NCBI GenBank assembly: GCA_913055745.1
Contig: CAJXJZ010000001.1
Coordinates: forward strand, 66,798-130,797
DNA from: an uncultured bacterium
GTDB taxonomy: Bacteria; Hydrothermota; Hydrothermia; UBA1063; CAJXJZ01
Length of the DNA: 64,000 bases
Direction: 5' to 3'
The notes beneath the pieces were generated by a model. The model was not told where the DNA came from, did not search any database, and saw nothing but the letters and a program-made list of their open reading frames with translations. A program made the position numbers and the translations under genes. Below are positions 49,001 to 58,141 of the stretch, one piece after another (the stretch's first letter is position 1; each line of letters starts with the position of its first letter).

Positions 49001-50468
49001 ATTAAACAAGTATCTATTTGAGATGGCCAATATAAGGGACCAGGACTCATGGGTTCATATGCAGCAAAGGGAAGAAGCAACAGAAAAGGCAAAAGATTTA
49101 GTTCGGATGGCAGTGTATAAGGCTATAAGAAAAAGGCCTTTGAAGGAGTATAAGATCCCAGTAAACAAAGCAGCAGTTGTTATTGGTGGTGGCATTGCAG
49201 GACTTGAGTCTGCAAGGTCTTTGTCTAAGATGGGTCATAAGGTATATCTCATTGAGAAAAATAGTGTTCTTGGTGGACATGCGAGAAAAATAAAAGAGGG
49301 TGTATTTGGTGAGGATGTACAAAATTATCTAAAAAATCTAATAGAAAGTGTGAAAGAAGACAAAAATATTGAAGTGATCCTTAACGCAGAGATAGAGCGT
49401 GTTGAGGGTTTTGTTGGTAATTACAAAACATATATCAAAGGGATGGATAAACCCATTGAACATGGTGGTGTGATTATTGCCACTGGTGCAAGGGAGTATA
49501 AGCCAAAGGAGTTTATGTACGGGGAAGATGAAAGGGTTATAACACAGACAGAACTGGATGATTACATAGAAAATGGTAAGATTAAAACCGATGGGACATA
49601 TGTTATGATACAATGTGTTGGCTCAAGAAACGAGGAACATCCTTATTGCTCTCGCACATGTTGTTCGCATGCTATTCACAACGCCATCAAGTTAAAGGAG
49701 AAGGGAGCAGAGGTATATATCCTTTATAGGGACATAAGAACCTACGGATTTAGGGAAGAACTCTATACAGAAGCGAGAAAGAAAGGGATACTCTTTGTTA
49801 GGTTTGAAAAGGAAAATGAGCCGAAAGTAAAACAAGAAAATGGCGAGTTGGTGGTTTACACCTTTGACCCGATTTTAAAAACCAATCTGAGAATAAAATC
49901 AGATTATGTGGTATTGTCAACAGGTATAGAGCCTGATAAGGAAGGCAATGAGAAAATAGCAAAACTTTTCAAGGTCCCTCTCAATGAGGATGGTTTCTTC
50001 CTTGAAGCGCACATGAAACTTAGGCCTGTGGACTTTGCTACAGAGGGTGTATTCCTTGCAGGCCTTGCCCATGCCCCTAAGTTTGTAGATGAGAGTATTG
50101 TTCAGGCAAAGGCTGCTGCGGCACGATGCGCTACTTTGTTGTCAAAGCCTTATATTACCACACAAGGAGAGGTGGCAATAGTGGATGAGAAAAAGTGCAT
50201 TGGATGTGGACTCTGCGAGGATGTATGTGCCTTTGGTGCCATCTCCTTGAAAGAGAAGAAGGTATTGGGAGAGATTAAGAAGGTAGCAGAGGTGAATCCT
50301 GTTTTGTGTAAAGGTTGTGGGGCATGCACTGCAAGTTGTAGGCCTGCGGCCATTGACCTACTTGGATATTCTAACAGTGAAGTCTTAAGTAGTGAGTTCG
50401 CTCTTTATGTTGAGCAAAGGTCGTGGGATAAAGAAAAAGAGAAAATTATGGAACTTTTGGAGGCGTGA
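46023..50468 (+). CDS. Composite HdrA-GltD-HdrA FAD/Fe-S oxidoreductase (about 1480 aa)
   Basis: HdrA start [30 protein letters not shown]; inserted GltD/NfnB-type [20 protein letters not shown]...[17 protein letters not shown]...[22 protein letters not shown]; second HdrA [17 protein letters not shown]...[18 protein letters not shown] plus C-terminal ferredoxin motifs. SD GGAGGAT precedes ATG 46023. Confidence 0.9.
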   Translation: [1481 protein letters not shown]

Positions 50469-50890
50469 TGGATACAAAAGACCCTAAGATACTATCTTTT
50501 CTGTGTAATTGGTGTTCCTATGCAGGGGCAGACCTTGCAGGAACATCAAGGCTACAGTATCCACCTAATGTGAGGGTTATAAGAGTGCCATGTTCTGGAA
50601 GAGTAAATCCACAGTTTATAGTAAAGGCGCTAAGAGATGGGGCGGATGGTGTTTGGATTTCTGGTTGTCATCCAGGCGATTGTCATTACAACTCAGGGAA
50701 CTACTTTGCAAGAAGAAGATTTTACATTATGAAAGAACTCATTGAATTTGTTGGTATAGAACCAGAAAGACTCACATTCTCATGGGTTTCCGCTTCCGAA
50801 GGGAAAAAGTTTCAGGAAATGGCAATATATGTTACAGAGAGAGTAAAAAAGGTGAAGGATAAAAAAAGTCCTCTTTACAAGGAGATTTGA
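50468..50890 (+). CDS. MvhD/FlxD-type electron-transfer subunit
   Basis: ILSFLCNWCSYAGADLAGTSRLQYPPNVRVIRVPCSGRVNPQFIVKALRDGADGVWISGCHPGDCHYNSGNYFARRR. Confidence 0.93.
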   Translation: MDTKDPKILSFLCNWCSYAGADLAGTSRLQYPPNVRVIRVPCSGRVNPQFIVKALRDGADGVWISGCHPGDCHYNSGNYFARRRFYIMKELIEFVGIEPERLTFSWVSASEGKKFQEMAIYVTERVKKVKDKKSPLYKEI

Positions 50891-51817
50891 ATGGAAAAGG
50901 TCAAAGAAGAACTCAAAAGACTTTTACAAGAGGGTGAGATAAAAGGCGTTTTGGGGTTTGTTCCTTCTTCATCTCCCCAAAAGAACAGGGTATTTTATAC
51001 AGAGAATCCTGATGATGTATCACGTTTTACCGTCTCATTATTTAATACTCCAAATCTTACTACATACCTTTTTAGGTTTAAGGATAAAGGTAAGATTGCA
51101 CTTTTCTTAAGACCGTGTGAACAGAGAGCGCTTAATGTTCTTATATCCGAGGGAAAGATTAAAAGAGAGGATGTATTTGTGATAGGTGTTCCATGCCAGG
51201 GTGCTGTAGACCCTTTTAGATTAGAGGAGCAGGTAGATGCTGAAATAAATAGTGTTGAGGTAAAAGATGATAAGATTCTTGTAAACAATGCAATAAGTGT
51301 ATATATAAAAGAGGTTATGCCTTATTCTTGTAGGGTTTGCGAGGATGTGGAAGAGGATGTGGACATTAAAATAGATGGGGAGGATAAAAGGCCATCTCAT
51401 GAAGAATACAGCAAGATAGAGGATTTTGATAAGAAAACACCGTCCGAAAAATGGGCATTCTTTAAAGAGACATTTGAAAGATGCACGAGGTGCTATGCGT
51501 GTCGTGAGGTGTGCCCTATGTGCTATTGCGAACAGTGCTTTGTAGATTCATATGACCCACTCTGGGTGGAACCAGGTCTTTCTCTTCAGGATATTATGAG
51601 TTATCACCTCATAAAGATGTATCATATGGCAGGAAGATGCACAAACTGTGGAGCCTGTGAAAGGGCGTGTCCCGAAAACATTCCCCTTTCCCTTCTTACT
51701 TCCATGCTTGCTCATAGGCTAAAAAGGGATTTTGGCTATATAAGTGGGAAGAATGGGACGCAGAAGGTATTTTTGGGAGAATACCATTATGAGGACAAGG
51801 GGGATTTTATAAAATGA
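50891..51817 (+). CDS. FrhB/FdhB-like Fe-S subunit (FlxC-like)
   Basis: ALFLRPCEQRALNVLISEGKIKREDVFVIGVPCQGAVDP; CTRCYACREVCPMCYCEQCFVD; CTNCGACERACPENIPLSLL. Confidence 0.85.
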   Translation: MEKVKEELKRLLQEGEIKGVLGFVPSSSPQKNRVFYTENPDDVSRFTVSLFNTPNLTTYLFRFKDKGKIALFLRPCEQRALNVLISEGKIKREDVFVIGVPCQGAVDPFRLEEQVDAEINSVEVKDDKILVNNAISVYIKEVMPYSCRVCEDVEEDVDIKIDGEDKRPSHEEYSKIEDFDKKTPSEKWAFFKETFERCTRCYACREVCPMCYCEQCFVDSYDPLWVEPGLSLQDIMSYHLIKMYHMAGRCTNCGACERACPENIPLSLLTSMLAHRLKRDFGYISGKNGTQKVFLGEYHYEDKGDFIK

Positions 51818-52800
51818 AGAAGATAAAACTCAAGGATTTTAAAAAGGCACTTTCAAAGTGGGGAGAGGTTTACATAAGGACCCGAGATGGGTTTTTAAAG
51901 GAAGGTAGATTGTCTTCTAAGAAGAGCAAAAAAAGTCCGAAGGAGTTTTTACTCCCAAGAGAAGAGGTGCTACTTGCCATTCACAAAAAAGGTGCGGATA
52001 CAGAGGTTTTAGAAGCACACCCTTCTAAAAAAAAGGTGGTTATGGGTGCACTCCCCTGTGATATGAAAGGTCTTGAACTAACCACAAAAAACTTTTTAAA
52101 TAGCCCAGAAGACCCATATTACAAAAAGAGAGTGGAGAACACGCTTTTTGTATCTGAAATGTGTCAGTACCCTTCATCTTCCTGCTTTTGCACATCTTTT
52201 GATTATGGACCATCTTCAAAGATGGGAGATATTACATACTTTAGACTCAATGATGATAACGTTCTTTGTGAGCCGATCTCTGAAAAGGGTAAAAAGGCGC
52301 TTTTGTGGGAGCAGTATCCAGATGCTGGCGAAAAAGACCTTGAAATAATGGAAAAGATGCTAAGAGAAACAGCAAAAAGGTTACAAAAACTTAATATTTC
52401 TTATGATTTTTCAAGAGCGCGTGAGGTATATGCTTCTTCTGAGTTAAAGGATGCAGTATTTTCTTGCCTTAATTGCGGTGCATGCACATATGTCTGTCCT
52501 ACATGTTATTGCTTTGATATAAGGGATATAGAGAGAAAAGATTTTGTTTTAAGGGAAAGGGTCTGGGATTCGTGCATGTTCTTTGTATACTCCCTTGAGG
52601 CGTCAGGGCATAATCCTCGTAAAAATAGGTCGAAAAGGGCAGAAAACAGGTTTATGCACAAGTTCTTTTACCAGCCCCTTCAATACAAGGAGTTTGGGTG
52701 TACAGGGTGTGGAAGGTGCGTTGATGTATGTCCTGCAGGATACGATATAAGAGAAACAATAAGAAGTATCCAGAGTTTTATGGAGGGTAAAAATGGCTGA
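51814..52800 (+). CDS. Sulfhydrogenase-beta/AsrA-like Fe-S subunit (FlxB-like)
   Basis: VVMGALPCDMKGLELTTKNFL; CLNCGACTYVCPTCYCFDIRD; CTGCGRCVDVCPAGYDIRETI. Confidence 0.85.
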   Translation: MKKIKLKDFKKALSKWGEVYIRTRDGFLKEGRLSSKKSKKSPKEFLLPREEVLLAIHKKGADTEVLEAHPSKKKVVMGALPCDMKGLELTTKNFLNSPEDPYYKKRVENTLFVSEMCQYPSSSCFCTSFDYGPSSKMGDITYFRLNDDNVLCEPISEKGKKALLWEQYPDAGEKDLEIMEKMLRETAKRLQKLNISYDFSRAREVYASSELKDAVFSCLNCGACTYVCPTCYCFDIRDIERKDFVLRERVWDSCMFFVYSLEASGHNPRKNRSKRAENRFMHKFFYQPLQYKEFGCTGCGRCVDVCPAGYDIRETIRSIQSFMEGKNG

Positions 52801-53626
52801 GTATATAAATCCATATTATCCACAAAAATCAAAGATACTGAATACCTATTTTGAGTCACAGGACAGGAGCCTAAAGACGTTTGATATAAAACCCATTGAG
52901 AGTAAAGTTCCAGAATTTATACCCGGGCAGTTCTGCGAGGTTTCTATAGGGGGGTATGGAGAGAGCCCTTTTGGTATTGCTACATCTCCAACAGAAAAAG
53001 ATTTTTTAAGGTTTACTGTCAACAAGGCTGGTTTTCTAACAAGCAAGTTGCATGAACTTTCTAAGGGAAGTTATGTAGGGATAAGAGGACCTCTGGGGAA
53101 CGGATACCCTCTGGATAGATTCAAAGGGAATAACATTGTAATAGTGGGTGGTGGTTTTGCATTTACAACCCTTCGCTCACTTTTAGTATTTATGCTTCAC
53201 AATCGTAATGATTTCAAGGACATCACTGTTTTATACGGCGCAAGGACCCCAGACCTATTTCTTTATAAGGATGAACTTAAAGAATGGGAAAAAAGGGATG
53301 ATGTTGATCTTGTCCTTACCATTGACAAACCTTACGAAGGATGGAATAAGAAGGTAGGACTTGTTCCTCCTGTTCTTGAAGAGATGTCCCCCTCTCCCGT
53401 TGAATCTTATGCTGTTGTTTGTGGCCCACCAATAATGATCAAATTTACACTTCCTGTTCTGTTTAAATTGGGGTTTAAACCAGATAGGATATATACCTCC
53501 CTGGAAAAGAGGATGAAGTGTGGGATTGGTAAATGTGGTAGGTGCAATGTGGGACACAAATACATATGTAAGGATGGCCCGGTGTTTTCTTTTGAAGAAC
53601 TCAATAAACTCCCGGAGGATTTGTGA
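52793..53626 (+). CDS. Sulfhydrogenase-gamma/AsrB-like FAD-NAD(P)-binding subunit with [2Fe-2S] (FlxA-like)
   Basis: FIPGQFCEVSIGGYGESPFGIATSP; VGIRGPLGNGYPLDRFKGNNIVIVGGGFAFTTLRSLL; CGIGKCGRCNVGHKYICKDGPVFSFEEL. Confidence 0.9.
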   Translation: MAEYINPYYPQKSKILNTYFESQDRSLKTFDIKPIESKVPEFIPGQFCEVSIGGYGESPFGIATSPTEKDFLRFTVNKAGFLTSKLHELSKGSYVGIRGPLGNGYPLDRFKGNNIVIVGGGFAFTTLRSLLVFMLHNRNDFKDITVLYGARTPDLFLYKDELKEWEKRDDVDLVLTIDKPYEGWNKKVGLVPPVLEEMSPSPVESYAVVCGPPIMIKFTLPVLFKLGFKPDRIYTSLEKRMKCGIGKCGRCNVGHKYICKDGPVFSFEELNKLPEDL

Positions 53627-56379
53627 TGAAGAATAAAACAGTGATTGTTGTGGGCTCTGGTATCGCGGGACTAAATACAGCATTCTCATTGGTTGAAAAG
53701 GGATACAGAGTAAAGGTTATTGAAAGGTCTTCATACATAGGGGGAAAACTAAGGCAACTGGATTTTCAATTCCCAAATGATGCCTGTGGCATGTGTCAGA
53801 TCTACCCACTTTATGATAGTAGCTTTTTGGATATGTGTATAAGGAGAGGCGTTTCCCATGAAGATATTGAGTTTTATACCAGGGCAGAGGTCATCTCGGT
53901 AGAGGGCAAAGAGGGCAACCTTAAAGTGAAAATAAGGAAACATCCACGCGGAGTAAATGAAAATTGCACATCCTGTGGAAAATGTGAAGAGGTTTGTCCA
54001 GAAAACAGATTTTCAGAGTTCAACTATATAACACAAAAAGCCATATATAGGGATTATGTAAGGAATTTTCCAGACATATATGCTATAGACTTTAATGCAT
54101 GCACGAGGTGTGGAAAATGCGTTGAGATATGTCCAGAAAATGCAATAAACTTAGAAGAGAAAGAAAAGGAAGAGACAATTGATGCAGCATATCTTTTTGT
54201 AGCATCTGGCATAAAAGAGAGGGATATAAGGTATTTAAAGGAATTTGGAGTGGGAATTTATCCCAATGTTATAATATCAACACATTTCGAGAGGCTCTTA
54301 TCTGGGAATCGTCCATCCCAAGGAGAATTAAAAAGACCATCTGATGGGAAAATGCCTAAGAAAATAGCATTTATACAATGTATGGGTTCAAGAGACAGGC
54401 AAAATCCACGATGCTCTTCAATATGCTGCATGTTTACCTTAAAAGAAGTGAGAATCTTAAAAGAGTACTTTCCTGAAGTAGAACCATGGGTCTTCTATAT
54501 GGACATGAGGACCTTCACAAAAGGTGGATACCGATATTTTAAAGAAACAGATGCAGTGTTCAAAAATGCAAGACCTGCAAAAATAGAAGAGGATGAAAAG
54601 CATAATCTCATACTGTACTTTGAAGAAGGTGGCAAATTCAGAAGAGAAGTTTTTGATCTGGTCGTTTTGTCTATAGGGACAGAGGTTGAGATTCCTTCCT
54701 ATGTAAACAAAAACGGCATTTACCTTCTCTATGATGAACCACTTGAGATAAGGGAGGCACTTATAAGGTCTTATGAGGCTACCTTGAATGTGCCTGTTTT
54801 AGAAAAGGAAAAAGAGGCGTTTAATTTTCCACTTAAGGATGAGTATGTTTTGGGTATTGTGGATACAACGGGTGAATATAAGAAAGAAGGCGACCATATA
54901 ATAAGGCACCCTCCACTCAGGAATAAAAAAGATGTGGATGCACTTTTAGAAAAACTCAAGAAAGAAGGCATAGACCTCTTCGTTCTCATAGCAAGGAGCA
55001 GATATACCACAGAAGGCTTATTGTCTTACAAAGTATCCCCTCTTGCCTTTGAAATTGTTGATAGTGAAAGGGAGAATGACCTTGATTTTGCCGTAAGAAG
55101 GTCTATTTTAAAGTTAAGATACAGAACCCCTTCCCTTAAAGATACTCAAAAGGTTGAAAAGAGTGTCCTTGTTGTAGGAGGTGGTGTTGCAGGTATGAGT
55201 GCCGCAGTAGAACTTGCAAAGAAAGGAGTGAGGGTTCATCTTGTGGAAAAGCGTTCGGAGTTAGGTGGTGAAGCACTTCATGTAAAAAGAAGAATAGATG
55301 GGACTCATGAGGATACCCCAAAGATGCTTATCAATAAGGTTAAAGAATTGGGTATACCGGTGTACCTAAAGAGCGAATTTTTGCGTATAAGAGGCATCCC
55401 AGGGGAGTATGTGGCAGATATAAGAAAGGGCAATGATGTAGTAAACATTGGTGCATCAGCAGTTGTGCTTACAACGGGCGCAAAGGCATATATCCCTTCT
55501 GAGTATAATTACAAAAACAGTGATAAGATTATAACACAGAGAGAGTTTGAAGAGAAATTTGATAATGTGAAGTCCTTAAAAAGTGTGGCCATGCTACAAT
55601 GTGTGGGCTCAAGGAACGCTGATTTCCCGGTATGTTCTGTCGTGTGTTGTAAAGATGCGTTAAAAAATGCCATCTACATAAAAGAAAAGAATCCTGCCTG
55701 TGAAGTGTATGTGCTATATAGAGATATGATGGCTTATGGCAAAAACGAAGAGTATTACACAGAAGCGAGAAAGAAGGGTGTTATATTTATAAGATACACT
55801 GAGGATATGCCACCAAGCTTAAGGATTGAATCTGATGGAGTAATATTAGATGTGCATGATAAAACCTTTGAAATGGATCTTGAGATAAAGCCTGATTTGG
55901 TCATACTATCTACAGGGTTTAGACCGAATAAGGAAAATAAGGAGATGGCTGAGAAGTTAGGTATTGATATTGATGAGGATGGGTTCTTTAATACACTGAA
56001 TGTTAAATTTAATCCCATACAGGCTAAGAATCCTGGTGTTTTTGTGGCAGGTACCGCGCTGGCACCTATGTCCATTGATGATGCTGTAACCAGTGGAAGG
56101 GCGGCCGCATCAAAAGTCCTTGATTTTCTGAACAACTTTGGGGTGCATAAAAGATATAGAACAAGTGATGTTAAAGAGAGGACTTGTGCAGGCTGTGGTT
56201 TATGCGTGGATGTTTGTCCCTTTGAGGCAAGATACATTGATGAGGATGAGAAGGTGGCAAAGGTTATCTATGACATTTGCCAGGGATGTGGGCTTTGTGT
56301 TGCTTCATGCCCATCAGGTTCTGCATATCTTGTAGGAGAAGAAACAAAGGGCATAATAAATGTCCTTTCAGAGATTTAG
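53626..56379 (+). CDS. hdrA: Tandem HdrA-type FAD/Fe-S protein (918 aa)
   Basis: [37 protein letters not shown]; two FAD domains (second at [37 protein letters not shown]); IQCMGSRD and LQCVGSRN repeats; several [4Fe-4S] motifs. Confidence 0.92.
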   Translation: [917 protein letters not shown]

Positions 56380-56388
56380 GAGGATAAA

Positions 56389-56895
56389 ATGGAAGAGGTA
56401 ATTGATCTATCAAAACTGGATAAAGATTTTAAATACCAGGTTGTTAGAGAACCTGGAGGGGAGGGACTTCTATCGTGCTTTGCCTGTGGAACATGTGCCG
56501 CTTCCTGCCCTGTAAGAGAGATTGATGATAGATTTAATCCAAGGAGATTAATAAGGATGGCTATCTTGGGCATGAAAGATAGAGTGCTTCAGGATGAGTT
56601 TATTTACCTGTGTTCAGGATGCTATCTCTGTCAGGAGAGATGTCCACAGGATGTAGGTATAACAGAACTTATGACAGCCCTAAGAAATATTGCAGTAAGG
56701 GAAGGGTATCTACATCCATCTTTTAAGGCACAACTGGAGTTTGTTTATGAATTTGGAAGACTTTATGAACTTACAGAGTTTGAAAACAAGAAGAGAAAAA
56801 AGAACGGCCTTCCCGAATTAAATGCAGTAATTGATGAGGTAAAAACCCTTCTTAAAGAAGCGGGTCTTTCAAAGTTTGTGGAGGTGAAAGAATGA
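56389..56895 (+). CDS. hdrC: Heterodisulfide reductase subunit C-like
   Basis: CFACGTCAASCPV and CSGCYLCQERCPQDVGITELM. Confidence 0.92.
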   Translation: MEEVIDLSKLDKDFKYQVVREPGGEGLLSCFACGTCAASCPVREIDDRFNPRRLIRMAILGMKDRVLQDEFIYLCSGCYLCQERCPQDVGITELMTALRNIAVREGYLHPSFKAQLEFVYEFGRLYELTEFENKKRKKNGLPELNAVIDEVKTLLKEAGLSKFVEVKE

Positions 56896-57776
56896 AGTAT
56901 GCACTGTTTCTTGGATGCACTATTCCTGTAAGGGGTCAGAACTATGAAATCTCTGCAAGAAGGGTGGCAAAAGAATTAGGCATAGAATTTGAAGATATAA
57001 AGGAGTTTTCTTGTTGTGGTTTTCCTATAAAGTCAATAGATAAAGAGGCTCAACTCCTTATTAGTGCAAGAAACCTTGCTATTGCCGAGGAAAGAGGGCT
57101 TGACATTATAACCCTCTGCAATGCATGTACTATAACATTGCAAGAAGCAAAAATGGAACTTGATGGTGATGAAGAACTCAAACGAAAAATAAACGAGAAA
57201 CTTAAAAAAATCGGTAAAGAGTATAAGGGCACAGTAAAGGTTAGGCATTTTGCCAGGTTTCTATACGAAGATTACACCGTAGATAAGATAAAAGAAAAGG
57301 TAAAGAAACCACTCTCAAATATAAAAGCAGCCGCCCATTATGGATGTCATTTTATAAGGCCAACAGAGGTTTACAGAGATTTTGACGACCCTGAACATCC
57401 AGAGAGTTTGGACAAACTCATAGAAGCAACTGGTGCAAAATCCCCAGACTATCCAGATAAGCAGAGATGCTGTGGAGGTGGTATTCTTGGGATAAAAGAG
57501 GAGGATGCACTTTTAATGACAAAGGAAAAATTAGACGATATAAAAGAAGTTGGTGCGGATTGCATGATTTCCATCTGTCCTTTCTGCTCTATAATGTATG
57601 ATGGCAACCAGAAGAAGATTGAGAAGACTTATGAAACAGAGTATAAGATACCAGTTCTTTATTATCCACAACTTTTAGGCCTCGCCCTGGGTATATCAGC
57701 GGAAGAATTAGGCTTTAAACAGAACAGGGTGAAGGCAAAGAAATTCCTTGAAAAGGTGGAAGGGAATGGCTCCTGA
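56892..57776 (+). CDS. hdrB: Heterodisulfide reductase subunit B-like, two CCG domains
   Basis: FLGCTIP...FSCCGFP...LCNAC and HYGCHFIRP...RCCGGG...SICPFC; both CCG cysteine sets look complete. Confidence 0.93.
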   Translation: MKYALFLGCTIPVRGQNYEISARRVAKELGIEFEDIKEFSCCGFPIKSIDKEAQLLISARNLAIAEERGLDIITLCNACTITLQEAKMELDGDEELKRKINEKLKKIGKEYKGTVKVRHFARFLYEDYTVDKIKEKVKKPLSNIKAAAHYGCHFIRPTEVYRDFDDPEHPESLDKLIEATGAKSPDYPDKQRCCGGGILGIKEEDALLMTKEKLDDIKEVGADCMISICPFCSIMYDGNQKKIEKTYETEYKIPVLYYPQLLGLALGISAEELGFKQNRVKAKKFLEKVEGNGS

Positions 57777-58140
57777 AGGAAAAAATCACTTTGAGGAGAT
57801 AGAAAAAGAGCAGAAAATAATAAACAGGGGTCTTGTGAGGTTCAGAAAAAGAGGCAAAGAAAAGGTTAAATCTTTCCTTGATTTTTATAGGGATAGCCAG
57901 AAAGGTCCATCTCTTCCCAATAAATTTAGAGAACTTATAAGACTGTGTATTGTTGTTGAGGAAGGTTGCAAGCCCTGCATTTTAAAGCATCTTAAACTCT
58001 GTTTTGATGCAGGATGTAGTGAGGAAGAAATTGTGGATGCAATGATTGTCCTTCTTTCAATGAGGGGAGGGATGGTGTATGAGTATATAGGGTTTGTAAT
58101 GGAATCCGTGGAATATATAAAAGAAAAAAAGGAGGTGTAG
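57766..58140 (+). CDS. AhpD/carboxymuconolactone decarboxylase-like protein
   Basis: VVEEGCKPCILKHLKLCFDAGCSEEEIVDAMIVLLSMRGG (ExxCxxCxxxH-type motif). Start taken at ATG 57766. Confidence 0.85.
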   Translation: MAPEGKNHFEEIEKEQKIINRGLVRFRKRGKEKVKSFLDFYRDSQKGPSLPNKFRELIRLCIVVEEGCKPCILKHLKLCFDAGCSEEEIVDAMIVLLSMRGGMVYEYIGFVMESVEYIKEKKEV

Positions 58141-58141
58141 A

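Noticed and set aside
46023-56379. Selenocysteine (in-frame UGA) in HdrA or MvhD proteins
   Set aside because: All ORFs are continuous with Cys at the expected ligand positions; no need for recoding.
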